From contig NZ_LMGU01000001.1 in the NCBI RefSeq assembly GCF_001427525.1, forward strand, positions 1,583,788 to 1,647,787: a stretch of 64,000 bases of DNA. The letters run 5' to 3'. A program made the translations under genes and the position numbers. Position 1 is the stretch's first letter, and each line of letters begins with the position of its first letter. Below, piece after piece: positions 25,580-33,947 of this stretch. The stretch comes from Microbacterium sp. Root61 (GTDB taxonomy: Bacteria; Actinomycetota; Actinomycetes; Actinomycetales; Microbacteriaceae). Below the pieces are notes generated by a model. That model saw nothing but the letters and a program-made list of their open reading frames with translations. It did not search any database and was not told where the DNA came from.

Positions 25580-26022
25580 TTCGGGTGCTCGAATCCTGGA
25601 CGTCGACCGGACCTTCTGTCGTCATAGTCTGGGCAAATTCAATGTCTGCAGGTAGCATCGGAAGATCCCGATCGTGGACGACAGGGATCTGGGGATCCCG
25701 TCCACTAAGAATCGGTGCTTGGGGATCACAACAACGTCGCAGCAATGTGGCGTGGCGCGGCCCCCTTCAAGGGGCGCCATCAACCGCGCACAGCCCTGAA
25801 GGGGGCCACTTCCCGTCGCACCTGTCGAGCCGATGCTTGGGGGTCATCTGCTCACGGCTCTGGGGAAACCGTTCAGGTCATGCGGTCAGGCACCCTCATC
25901 ATATTCAGTGCGCCTGGCTTTCACAGTGAATTGCCACCCTGCGTGGCGGATGCGTCGAACGGCGATCTGAGGGGTAGCAGTGGTCCCTCCCATCCGGTGT
26001 GGCGCGCGCCTACGGTGAAGTC
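25580..26022. other. 443-bp region without a recognisable gene
   Basis: I find no convincing reading frame here on either strand; the longest ones look like low-complexity or basic shadow peptides. It holds one 11-bp inverted repeat, GGCCCCCTTCA (25759-25769) with TGAAGGGGGCC (25797-25807), which may be a terminator for the upstream gene. It might be a decayed gene. Confidence 0.4.
25759..25807. terminator. Hairpin downstream of the PNPOx-like gene
   Basis: A perfect 11-bp inverted repeat with a 27-nt loop, without a T-run. Terminator function is uncertain. Confidence 0.35.
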
Positions 26023-26891
26023 ATGACCAGCACGAACACTGCCCCGATACCCGCCGTCACGTTGAACAACGGCGTCAGATGCCGATCCTCGGGTTCGGCG
26101 TCTACCAGGTCGGCCCCGAAGAGACCGAACACGCCGTCAGCGCCGCGCTGGCCGCCGGATACCGGCTCATCGACACCGCGGCCGCATACGGCAACGAAGA
26201 ATCCGTGGGTCGCGCCATCCGTTCCAGCGGCATTCCCCGCGACGAGCTGTTCATCACCACCAAGCTGTGGGTGCAGGATGCCGGTGAAGACAACACGAAG
26301 CGCGCCTTCGACGATTCCGCCCGCAAGCTCGGCCTCGACGTGGTGGATCTGTACCTGATCCACCAGCCGTTCGGCGACTACTACAGCGAGTGGCGCGCAA
26401 TGCAGAACCTGCACCGCGAGGGGCGGATCCGCGCCATCGGGGTCTCCAACTTCTCCCCCGACCGTCTGCTCGACCTCATCCTGAACAACGAGATCACGCC
26501 CGCGGTCAACCAGATCGAGACGAACCCGTTCCACCAGAACGTTGACTACCAGATGCTCATGCGCACCGAAGGTGTGCAGATCGAGTCGTGGGGTCCGTTC
26601 GCGGAGGGGAAGAACGACCTGTTCAGCAACCCGGTCCTCGCGGCGATCGGCGCGCCGTACGGCAAGTCCGTCGCCCAGGTCGTGCTGCGTTGGATGATCC
26701 AGCGTGGCGTGGTCGTCATCCCCAAAACGGTCAGCCCGGAGCGCATGGCGCAGAACCTCGACGTGTTCGACTTCGTGCTCAGCGACGCCGATATGTCCGC
26801 CGTCGCAGCCCTCGACACCGCCTCGACCCAGTTCTTCGACCACCGCGACCCGGAGTGGGTGCGACGCCTCAGCAGCCGCCGCCTCGGCTGA
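26023..26891 (+). pseudogene. Aldo/keto reductase with an apparent 1-nt frameshift near its start
   Basis: An intact frame from ATG 26079 to 26891 encodes 270 residues of an AKR with Asp32, Tyr37, Lys62 and His95 as the catalytic tetrad ([28 protein letters not shown]). Its first residues [12 protein letters not shown] are normally preceded by a strand reading about TLNNGVQ. That strand is present upstream in another frame: ATG 26023 gives [18 protein letters not shown], then the frame is lost at about 26075-26079 by one missing base. Either the gene is truncated/disrupted or this is a sequencing error. The truncated protein lacks the N-terminal beta-hairpin and may still be made from ATG 26079. 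Confidence 0.75.
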
Positions 26892-26904
26892 ACCGCAGCG
26901 CGCG

Positions 26905-27903
26905 TCAGCCCGGTGGACCGACGCGGATGCCGGGGGTCGTGGCCCAGGTGCGCAACGTGTCGTAGGCGGCCGCACGCGGTTCATCGCGCGACAGGAAGAT
27001 GTCGTGGATCGCACCGTCGATACGGCCGAGAGTGACAACTCGGCCGATCTTGGTGGCCGCCTTGGCGATGTCGTCCACGACGAGCACCGAGTCGGACGAG
27101 GTCGCCGCCTCCGACCACGCGAACGGGTTCGCGGAGCGCTTCGAGAGCAGCACGAGCGACGGACAGCCGACGTCGATCCCCGAGGCGACCGTCTTGTGGC
27201 CGACGATGATCGCGTTGAGCCACCCCGGATGCGTGGGGAACCCGCGCTGCGGACGCCACCGCTCGTGGTCTCCCGCGGCCGGCAGCGTGCCGATCTCGGA
27301 CTGCGCTCGCGTGTAATAGCCGAGGTCGACGTCGGGGTGCGCGCCGCGCGGATCGAACCGCGCGCGCACCTCGACGATCGGCGCCAGCGCCTGCCGGCCG
27401 ATCGAGCCGATCTGCAGCTCCAGCCACGGGCTGTTCAGCACCAGCGCGGACGCCTTGCGCGGATGGCGGGCGGCCCACAGGGTGAGCGTCAGTCCGCCGG
27501 TCGAGTGCCCCATCAGCACCAGGCGCCGGGGGCTCCGCTCGCCGCCGTGCCCCATCGCCTCCAGCGCCGCCGCGATATCGGCGTCGTAGTCGTCGAGCGA
27601 CGTGATGTAGCCGGGAGTCTGGCCTTCGCGCAGCGATCGGCCGTACTTGCGCAGGTCCAGCGCGTAGAAGCGGGCGCCCAGACCGTTCCAGAACTCGGCG
27701 AGACCGGTCTGGAAGAAGTAGTCCGACCAGCCGTGCACGTACAGCACGTCAACATCCGAGAGCTGGCCGCGCAGCGACTGCCACCAGCTCGGGATGCGGC
27801 GCACCACCGTCGCGAAGACATCGCCCTCGTCATCCGTTCCCAGCGGCAGCGTGCGCTGCTGGAACGGAGCTCCGAGGACGTCGGGCACCCAGGCATCGGC
27901 CAT
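26905..27903 (-). CDS. Alpha/beta hydrolase
   Basis: This 332-residue alpha/beta-hydrolase has the nucleophile elbow GHSTGG with Ser134, an oxyanion-loop region VLYVHGWSDYFFQTG, and His300 in AIHDIFLSRDEPR as the likely catalytic histidine. It resembles the Hydrolase_4/lysophospholipase-like group; substrate is unknown. A TAGGCT box ends 7 nt before the ATG, predicting a leaderless mRNA. It is convergent with the aldo/keto reductase (13 bp gap) and downstream of the ferredoxin-NADP reductase gene. Confidence 0.85.
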   Translation of the reverse strand: MADAWVPDVLGAPFQQRTLPLGTDDEGDVFATVVRRIPSWWQSLRGQLSDVDVLYVHGWSDYFFQTGLAEFWNGLGARFYALDLRKYGRSLREGQTPGYITSLDDYDADIAAALEAMGHGGERSPRRLVLMGHSTGGLTLTLWAARHPRKASALVLNSPWLELQIGSIGRQALAPIVEVRARFDPRGAHPDVDLGYYTRAQSEIGTLPAAGDHERWRPQRGFPTHPGWLNAIIVGHKTVASGIDVGCPSLVLLSKRSANPFAWSEAATSSDSVLVVDDIAKAATKIGRVVTLGRIDGAIHDIFLSRDEPRAAAYDTLRTWATTPGIRVGPPG

Positions 27904-27910
27904 GCCCCTG

Positions 27911-27916
27911 AGCCTA
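27911..27916 (-). promoter_or_regulatory. -10 box, leaderless start of the alpha/beta hydrolase gene
   Basis: TAGGCT on the minus strand, 7 nt before the ATG at 27903. Confidence 0.55.
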
Positions 27917-27932
27917 GGCCCTGGGGGTGGCG

Positions 27933-29306
27933 TCACTCTCCTCGCGAGATCTTCACCATCTCGTCGCGCGGCACGACCTTGACTCGGGCGCGACTGTGCG
28001 GCTGACCCAGCGCGACCTCGTGCTCGTCGAGGCGGTGCCAGCCGTCCAGGTCGGTCCAGGCCACGCCGCGCTCGGCCAGCAGGGCGGGGATGGCCTCGTC
28101 GGAGGGATCCTCCGGCTGCCACCACGAGCCCTGGTCGTTGATCAGGTGACGGATCGTCTCCATCGCGTCGGACTTGGTGTGGCCGATGAGGCCGACCGGT
28201 CCGCGCTTGATCCAGCCGGTCGCGTACATGCCGGGCACGCGCTCGTTGGACTCCTTGCGCAGCACCTGTCCCTCGTGGTTCGGGATGACGCCGTGGCGCT
28301 TGTCGAACGGCACACCCGGCAGCGGGGAGCCGAAGTAGCCGACGGCGCGGTAGATCGCCTGGATCGGCACCTCGCGCAGCTCGCCGGTGCCGACGACCCC
28401 GCCTTGGCCGTCCGGACGGGTGCGTTCGTAGACGAACGACGACACACGGCCCTCGTCGTCCTTCTTCACCTCGACGGGCTTGGCCCAGAAGTGCAGATGC
28501 AGACGACGGGATGCCTCGCCGCCGGCGTTGTTGGCCGATGGGCGCTGGCGCCACGACTGCAGCACGCGGTCGATGACCATGACCTGCTTGTTGCTGGCGA
28601 TCGCGGCCTTGGACGCGTCGTCGTAGTCGAAGTCCTCGTCGTAGACCACCATGTCGACATCGCGGAGCTCGCCGAGCTCGCGCAGTTCGAGCGGCGTGAA
28701 CTTGACCTGTGCGGGTCCGCGGCGTCCGAACACGTGCACGTCGGTGACCGCGCTGGCGGCCAGCCCCTCGTGCACGTTGTCGGGGATCTCGGTGGGCAGG
28801 AGGTCTTCGGCGTGCTTGGCCAGCATGCGCGAGACGTCCAGCGCCACGTTGCCGTTGCCGATGACGGCGACCGATTCGGCATCCAGCGGCCACGTGCGCG
28901 GCACATCGGGGTGTCCGTCGAACCAGCTGACGAAGTCGGCGGCACCGTAGGAGCCCTCCGCATCGATGCCGGGGATGTCCAGCGACGTGTCGCGGATCGC
29001 ACCGGTCGAGAAGATGACCGCGTGGTAGTGCTTCTGCAGGTCTTCCAGCGTGATGTCCTCGCCGAAGCGGACGTTGCCGAAGATGCGGATGTCACCGCGG
29101 TCCAGCACATCGCGCAGCGCGGTGATGATGCCCTTGATGCGCGGGTGGTCGGGGGCGACGCCGTAGCGCACGAGTCCGTACGGCGCGGGGAGCTGCTCGA
29201 ACAGGTCGATGGCGACGTCGAACTTGCGCTCCGCCTTGAGGAGGATGTCAGCCGCGTAGATGCCCGCCGGGCCCGCGCCGACGATGGCCAGCCTGAGCTT
29301 GGTCAT
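27933..29306 (-). CDS. fprA: Ferredoxin-NADP(+) reductase, FprA type
   Basis: The 457-residue flavoprotein carries an FAD Rossmann motif at its start (LAIVGAGPAGIYAADILL), the APYGLVRYGVAPDHP signature of FprA/adrenodoxin reductase, an NADPH-binding site AVIGNGNVALDVSRML, and the conserved ATGWIKRGPVGLIGHTK. It passes electrons between NADPH and ferredoxin, for cytochrome P450 or other enzymes. GAAAGGA precedes the ATG at 29306. It is followed by the alpha/beta hydrolase 29 bp on, and lies downstream of the polyprenyl synthase by 41 bp. Confidence 0.92.
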   Translation of the reverse strand: MTKLRLAIVGAGPAGIYAADILLKAERKFDVAIDLFEQLPAPYGLVRYGVAPDHPRIKGIITALRDVLDRGDIRIFGNVRFGEDITLEDLQKHYHAVIFSTGAIRDTSLDIPGIDAEGSYGAADFVSWFDGHPDVPRTWPLDAESVAVIGNGNVALDVSRMLAKHAEDLLPTEIPDNVHEGLAASAVTDVHVFGRRGPAQVKFTPLELRELGELRDVDMVVYDEDFDYDDASKAAIASNKQVMVIDRVLQSWRQRPSANNAGGEASRRLHLHFWAKPVEVKKDDEGRVSSFVYERTRPDGQGGVVGTGELREVPIQAIYRAVGYFGSPLPGVPFDKRHGVIPNHEGQVLRKESNERVPGMYATGWIKRGPVGLIGHTKSDAMETIRHLINDQGSWWQPEDPSDEAIPALLAERGVAWTDLDGWHRLDEHEVALGQPHSRARVKVVPRDEMVKISRGE

Positions 29307-29347
29307 GAGGGTCCTTTCGGATGGAACGAAGAGTGCGCGACCGCGCG

Positions 29348-30406
29348 TCAGCTGGAGCGGTCGACGACGGCCTGGGCGAAGCGGGTCAGCGCCTCGCGCA
29401 CGGGGCCCTCGGGGAGGGGCGCAAGCACCGCGATGGCTTCGCTGGACCATTGGTGCGCGAGGTCGAGCGTGGCCTGGGTGGCTTCGTGCTCGCGCAGCTC
29501 GGACAGGTCGGCGTCGAGGATCGCGGGGTCGGCGCCGTCGGCGATGAGGGCGACGCCTGCGTCGATGCGGGTGAGCAGGGCGACGGATGCCGCATCCGTG
29601 CGGGTCGCGAGCAGCAGGTACGGCATGGTCGGGACACCGGCGCGCAGGTCGGTGCCGGGCACCTTGCCGGTCTCATCGGGGTCGTCCGAGAGGTCGATGA
29701 CATCGTCGAGCAGCTGGAAGGCCACGCCCACCTTGTCGCCGAACTGGAACATCGCGTCCTCGAGCTCACGCGGACCGTTGGAGAAGATGACGCCGAGCTG
29801 TGCGGCCGCGGCGATCAGTGAGCCGGTCTTGTCGGCCAGCACCTGCAGGTAGAACTCGACCGGGTCATCGCCCTCCTGCGGCCCCACGGTCTCGTGCATC
29901 TGCCCGAGGACGAGGCGCTCGAAGGTGTCGGCCTGCAGACGGATGGCCCGATCCCCGAGCCGCGCCATGATCTGGCTGGCACGGGAGAACAGGAGGTCGC
30001 CGGTGAGGATCGCGACGTTGTTGCCCCAGACAGCATGCGCACTGGGCACACCGCGACGCTTGTCTGCGGCATCCATCACGTCGTCGTGGTACAGCGAGCC
30101 GAGGTGGGTCATCTCCAGCGCCGTGGCACCGGCGATGACGTCATCGTTCGCGCCCTCGCCGAGCTGCGCGGTCAGGAGCGTGAGCATCGGCCGCACGCGC
30201 TTGCCGCCGGCCTCGTACAGGTAGCGGCTGGCCGAATCGGCCACGGAATCGGTAACCCGCAACTCGCTGGCAAGGTTGGCATCGACCCGTTCGAGGCCCG
30301 TCTCAACGGTACTCAGAAGTCTGCGGGACCTCGGCCCCGCGAAGATGCGGTCGGTGAGGCCCAGTTTGCCCGCAATCCGCGAGCCGGAAGCTGAACTCGG
30401 CGTCAC
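29348..30406 (-). CDS. Polyprenyl diphosphate synthase (menaquinone side chain)
   Basis: The 352-residue trans-isoprenyl diphosphate synthase has the two Asp-rich motifs DDVMD (108-112) and DDVID (234-238), and GGKRVRPML (67-75) for isopentenyl diphosphate binding. Chain length cannot be read directly; in a menaquinone-containing actinobacterium next to menG it is probably the long-chain (C40-C60) enzyme that supplies MenA. The GTG at 30406 has TAGGCT ending 6 nt upstream and no ribosome-binding site, hence a leaderless start. menG lies 49 bp upstream on the same strand. Confidence 0.9.
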   Translation of the reverse strand: MTPSSASGSRIAGKLGLTDRIFAGPRSRRLLSTVETGLERVDANLASELRVTDSVADSASRYLYEAGGKRVRPMLTLLTAQLGEGANDDVIAGATALEMTHLGSLYHDDVMDAADKRRGVPSAHAVWGNNVAILTGDLLFSRASQIMARLGDRAIRLQADTFERLVLGQMHETVGPQEGDDPVEFYLQVLADKTGSLIAAAAQLGVIFSNGPRELEDAMFQFGDKVGVAFQLLDDVIDLSDDPDETGKVPGTDLRAGVPTMPYLLLATRTDAASVALLTRIDAGVALIADGADPAILDADLSELREHEATQATLDLAHQWSSEAIAVLAPLPEGPVREALTRFAQAVVDRSS

Positions 30407-30412
30407 AGGCTC

Positions 30413-30418
30413 AGCCTA
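30413..30418 (-). promoter_or_regulatory. -10 box, leaderless start of polyprenyl synthase
   Basis: TAGGCT on the minus strand, 6 nt before the GTG at 30406. Confidence 0.6.
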
Positions 30419-30455
30419 CCGCCCTTGCCGGGGCGACCAGACCCCGACGACCTGC

Positions 30456-31172
30456 TCAGACCGGTTTCGTCGCACGGTGCAGCGCCACGATGCCGAACGA
30501 GAGGTTGCGGTAGGCGACATCCGTCCATCCCGCGGAGCGGATCCAGGCCGACAGCGTGGCCTGGTCGGGCCAGTCGCGGATGGACTCGTTGAGGTAGTCG
30601 TACGCCTCGGCGTTCGAGCTCACCGTCTTGGCGACGACGGGCAGCACCCTGTCGTTGTAGAAGCGGTAGAAACCGTTGAAGACGCGCGACGGCGGATGCG
30701 AGAACTCGCAGACGACCAGGCGTCCGCCGGGCTTGGTCACGCGCAGCAGCTCAGCGAGCGCGATGCGCGGCTCGTTGACGTTGCGCAGGCCGAACGACAT
30801 CGTCACCGTGTCGAACTCGGCATCGCCGAACGGCAGGTCGGTGGCGTCGGCTTCGACGAAGGACAGATTCGGGATGTCGCCGTGCCGGCGCATCCCCTCG
30901 GCGATCATGCCCGGGGAGAAGTCCGCGGCCACGACATCGGCGCCGCTGCGGGCGAGCGCCACGCTCGAGGCACCCGTGCCGGCTGCGAGATCGAGGATGC
31001 GCTGACCGCGCCGGGGGGCGACCGCGCGGGTGGTCGCGACGCGCCACAGCTGGTCGTTGCCCAGACTCAGGACGGTGTTCGTGCGGTCGTAGCCGCGCGC
31101 CACCTCGTCGAACATGCCGCTGACGCGTGCCGGGTCCTTGCCGAGGTCGGCGCGATTCTGCTCGGGGGTCAC
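30456..31172 (-). CDS. menG: Demethylmenaquinone methyltransferase
   Basis: The 238-residue UbiE/MenG enzyme performs the last step of menaquinone synthesis, methylating demethylmenaquinone with SAM. Signatures include MFDEVARGYDRTNTVLSLG at the start, SAM-binding ILDLAAGTGASSVALA, FGLRNVNEPRIALAELLRV, KPGGRLVVCEFSHPP and the end region YRNLSFGIVALHRA. The GTG at 31172 is preceded by TAGACT with 6-nt spacing. It is flanked by the polyprenyl synthase and by DUF402/menF. Confidence 0.93.
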   Translation of the reverse strand: MTPEQNRADLGKDPARVSGMFDEVARGYDRTNTVLSLGNDQLWRVATTRAVAPRRGQRILDLAAGTGASSVALARSGADVVAADFSPGMIAEGMRRHGDIPNLSFVEADATDLPFGDAEFDTVTMSFGLRNVNEPRIALAELLRVTKPGGRLVVCEFSHPPSRVFNGFYRFYNDRVLPVVAKTVSSNAEAYDYLNESIRDWPDQATLSAWIRSAGWTDVAYRNLSFGIVALHRATKPV

Positions 31173-31178
31173 GCGTCG

Positions 31179-31184
31179 AGTCTA
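31179..31184 (-). promoter_or_regulatory. -10 box, leaderless start of menG
   Basis: TAGACT on the minus strand, 6 nt before the GTG at 31172; it overlaps the last codons of the DUF402 gene. Confidence 0.6.
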
Positions 31185-31799
31185 GGCGGGCGCGCCTGTG
31201 GACTCGCCGTCGGTCAGTCGCATCGCGACCAGCCGATCGAGCCAGTGGTCGCCGGTCGCATCGTCGAACGGAGCCTCGCGCGCCGTGACCCGCCGCTCGA
31301 GGTCGACGGCGAGCGCTTCGAGCTTCTCGACGATGTCGAGCGGGTAGCCGTACCGCACGCGGTGCTCGTCCCACTCGTCGCGGTCGTCGATCCAGATGCC
31401 GCGACCGTCGTCGGCGCGGACCACATCGAGATCCATGTCGATGCCCGTGGGCTCGTACGGCTCGCTGTCGCTCCACTGGATGTCCCACGCGATATCGATG
31501 TAGATCCGCATCTGGCGCGGGTGGTCGCGGTTGATGGTGACGGCGTGGTCGCCGGACGGCGGAAAGAGCGTGACATTCGGGCCTTCGGCCAAGAAGCTCG
31601 CGCCGGGGCGGGAGCTGCCCCAGCCGACGGGCTGTCCGATCCAGTCGCCCCACTGGTCGCGCCCGAGGTAGACCCCGTCGTTCACCCAGTGCGGGGAGCC
31701 GTCCCACTTGCGCCAGCGGGCGGAGAGCCTCGTGCCGATCGCCGGTCGGCGGGGAACGGATGCCGCAACCCCGTCGTTGTTGGTCTGCTCAGCCGTCAC
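31182..31799 (-). CDS. DUF402 domain protein
   Basis: The 205-residue protein matches the DUF402 barrel (related to FomD and to the nucleoside phosphatase Ntdp): WRKWDGSPHWVNDGVYLGRDQWGD, then IYIDIAWDIQWSDSEPYEPTGIDMDLDVV, where the Asp/Glu-rich YIDIA...DMDLDVV region forms the metal-binding part. FomD hydrolyses a CMP ester, but a substrate here is unknown. It is divergent from menF: the start codons are only 22 bp apart, and both use leaderless promoters that overlap. It may form a unit with menG, whose GTG is 10 nt after its stop. Confidence 0.83.
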   Translation of the reverse strand: MTAEQTNNDGVAASVPRRPAIGTRLSARWRKWDGSPHWVNDGVYLGRDQWGDWIGQPVGWGSSRPGASFLAEGPNVTLFPPSGDHAVTINRDHPRQMRIYIDIAWDIQWSDSEPYEPTGIDMDLDVVRADDGRGIWIDDRDEWDEHRVRYGYPLDIVEKLEALAVDLERRVTAREAPFDDATGDHWLDRLVAMRLTDGESTGAPA

Positions 31800-31805
31800 G
31801 GTGCG

Positions 31806-31811
31806 AGTCTA
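31806..31811 (-). promoter_or_regulatory. -10 box of the DUF402 gene, overlapping the menF -10
   Basis: TAGACT on the minus strand, 6 nt before the GTG at 31799. It shares bases 31810-31811 with the plus-strand -10 of menF. Confidence 0.6.
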
Positions 31812-31815
31812 GGCT
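31810..31815 (+). promoter_or_regulatory. -10 box of menF, overlapping the DUF402 -10
   Basis: TAGGCT, 6 nt before the GTG at 31822. The joint sequence AGTCTAGGCT carries both boxes, one on each strand. Confidence 0.6.
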
Positions 31816-31821
31816 GGAGGC

Positions 31822-33114
31822 GTGATCGGCAACTCTTCCCCGCGACTGCTCGTACAGACCCGGGAAGTCGAATCGATCGAAGACCTCCTCGCGTACGCCG
31901 ATCCGCGGGACCCCCTCGTGTGGCTCCGCCGCGGCGACGGCATCGTCGGGATCGGACCTCTTGTGGTCGAGGTCTCCCTCGGTGGCTCCCGCCCGACGTC
32001 CGCGGCCGGAGCGGTTCCCGACCCCGCCGACGGGTGGCGGTGGCTGACCGCCGCGGCCGAGGTCGATGATGAGGTTCGTCTCCCCGGCACCGGGCTCGTC
32101 GCGTTCGGCGCCTTCGCCTTCGACGCGCGCTCGGAGCGGTCGAGCGTCCTGCGGGTGCCGTCGGTCATCGTCGGCAAGCACGGCGGGCGATCCTGGGTCA
32201 CCAGCATCCGTCGCGCCGATGATCCGGAGCCGGCTGCGCCGGTGCTGCAGCCTTACGGCCCGTACTGGTCGGCGACGCTTGGCCCCGGTGCCATGGATCC
32301 GGCCGGGTACCAGGCGGCCGTCCGGGCGGGACTCGACGCCATCGCCGGAGGCGAGGTCAGCAAGGTCGTGCTCGCGCGGGATCTGGTCGGCACGGTGCCG
32401 GTCGGCGCGGATCTGCGCCGACTCGCACGCGCCCTCTCCAGCGGCTACCCGGACACGTGGACGTTCGCCGTGGACGGCCTGATCGGCGCCAGCCCGGAGA
32501 CGCTCGTGACCGTGTCGGGAGGCACCGTCACCGCGCGCGTGCTCGCCGGGACGGCGTCGCGCGGCGCCGACGCGGATGCCGACACGGCGGCATCCCTCGC
32601 CCTGGCGACCAGCGCGAAGGACCAGGACGAGCACCAGTACGCCGTGCAGAGCGTGCTGGCCGTGCTGCGCCCGCACACCAGTGCGCTGGCGGCGAGCGAA
32701 CAGCCGTTCATGCTGAAACTGCCCAATGTGTGGCACCTGGCGACCGATGTCGAAGGCGACCTGTCCAACGGCGAATCGGCGCTGGACCTCGTCGCCGCGC
32801 TGCACCCGACGGCGGCGGTGGCCGGTACGCCGACCGATGCCGCGATCGAGCTGATCCGCCGGCTCGAGCCGTTCGACCGCGGGCGCTACGCCGGCCCGGT
32901 CGGATGGGTGGACGCGAACGGCGACGGTGAGTGGGCGATCGCCCTGCGCTGCGCCCAGTTCGGTGCGGAGCCGATTCGGCGGTTCGCCACTTACTCGGAC
33001 ACGACCCCGGTCACCGCGCACGCCGGCGCCGGGATCGTCGCCGGCAGCGACCCCGAGTCGGAGCTGCTGGAGACCCGGGTGAAGTTCCGCCCGATCGTCG
33101 ACGCCCTGGCCTGA
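31822..33114 (+). CDS. menF: Isochorismate synthase
   Basis: The 430-residue chorismate-binding-family enzyme converts chorismate to isochorismate, the first committed step to menaquinone. It has the C-terminal chorismate-binding domain (from about 165): GGEVSKVVLARDL, the conserved SPETLVTVSGGTVTARVLAGT, KDQDEHQYAV, HPTAAVAGTP and RYAGPVGWVDANGDGEWAIALRCA. No glutamine amidotransferase or lyase domain is attached. Siderophore isochorismate synthase is the alternative, but the menaquinone neighbourhood favours MenF. The GTG start has TAGGCT 6 nt upstream. Confidence 0.9.
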   Translation: MIGNSSPRLLVQTREVESIEDLLAYADPRDPLVWLRRGDGIVGIGPLVVEVSLGGSRPTSAAGAVPDPADGWRWLTAAAEVDDEVRLPGTGLVAFGAFAFDARSERSSVLRVPSVIVGKHGGRSWVTSIRRADDPEPAAPVLQPYGPYWSATLGPGAMDPAGYQAAVRAGLDAIAGGEVSKVVLARDLVGTVPVGADLRRLARALSSGYPDTWTFAVDGLIGASPETLVTVSGGTVTARVLAGTASRGADADADTAASLALATSAKDQDEHQYAVQSVLAVLRPHTSALAASEQPFMLKLPNVWHLATDVEGDLSNGESALDLVAALHPTAAVAGTPTDAAIELIRRLEPFDRGRYAGPVGWVDANGDGEWAIALRCAQFGAEPIRRFATYSDTTPVTAHAGAGIVAGSDPESELLETRVKFRPIVDALA

Positions 33115-33134
33115 ACCGACGGACGGGTGCGCGG

Positions 33135-33947
33135 TCAGATCGACCGCTGGTAGGCGCGGATCGAACGCAGCGCCCAGACGAACGCCAGCGCGGCGAGCAC
33201 CGTGAGCCCTCCGGCCTGCCACCATCCCGCCGCGGGATACACACCCGTGAGGCCCCCGCGTCCGAGCTCGACCGCCCACGTCATCGGGTTCCAGCGGGAC
33301 ACGTCCTGCACCCACTGCGGCATGAGTTCCGCGGGCATCATCGTCGTGGACAGGAAGGTCGCGGGCAGCACGATGAGCTGCGAGAGGCTGATCAGCGCGA
33401 TCTGGCTGCGCGAGATGAGCGCCACCGCGGTCGACGCGCAGCAGAAGATCGTGGCCAGCAGCGTCGCGATGCCGAGGGCCACCAGCATCCCTCCGACGCC
33501 GCCCGGATAGCGCGCCCCGCCGAGCCAGCCGATCCCGAGCACGACGAGCGACTGCGCGATGTTGATGATGAGCTGCTGCCCGAGTTGGCCGGTGATGATG
33601 GCCGAGCGTCGCACGGGCGAGGTGAGGTACTGGTCCATCACCCCGGAATTGATGTCATCGATGTACCCCGTACCCGCCCACGCGCCGGAATACAGCACGG
33701 TCATCATCAGGATGCCGGGCACGAGGTAGTCGATGTACCCCGCGCCGCCGAACTGCGGCAGGGCGCCGAGCGAGGAGAACACCTGCCCGAACAGCAGGAT
33801 CCAGATGATGGGCTGGATGAGCGACATCACCGGCCCCCACGCCTGGCGGAGGGACGAGATCATCCACCGGCGCAGCACCTGTGCGGTCTGCGTGAACCAG
33901 TCGGCGCGAGCCGGCGCCGACTGAACGGATAGCGTCAAGGAGGTCAT
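33135..33947 (-). CDS. ABC-2 type transporter permease
   Basis: The 270-residue protein has six hydrophobic segments (about 55-75, 80-100, 115-140, 150-175, 180-200, 230-255) and resembles DrrB/ABC-2 permeases (FGQVFSSLGALPQFGG, YIDYLVPGILMMTVLYSGAW). It would form the membrane path of an exporter with the ATPase encoded just upstream; its ATG overlaps the ATPase stop by 4 nt. It is the last gene of a PadR-led operon and is convergent with menF. The exported substrate (drug, lipid or other) is unknown. Confidence 0.87.
   Translation of the reverse strand: MTSLTLSVQSAPARADWFTQTAQVLRRWMISSLRQAWGPVMSLIQPIIWILLFGQVFSSLGALPQFGGAGYIDYLVPGILMMTVLYSGAWAGTGYIDDINSGVMDQYLTSPVRRSAIITGQLGQQLIINIAQSLVVLGIGWLGGARYPGGVGGMLVALGIATLLATIFCCASTAVALISRSQIALISLSQLIVLPATFLSTTMMPAELMPQWVQDVSRWNPMTWAVELGRGGLTGVYPAAGWWQAGGLTVLAALAFVWALRSIRAYQRSI

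Noticed and set aside
27927..29852. Open frame of 641 codons on the plus strand
   Set aside because: Antisense to fprA and the polyprenyl synthase, both with clear motifs.
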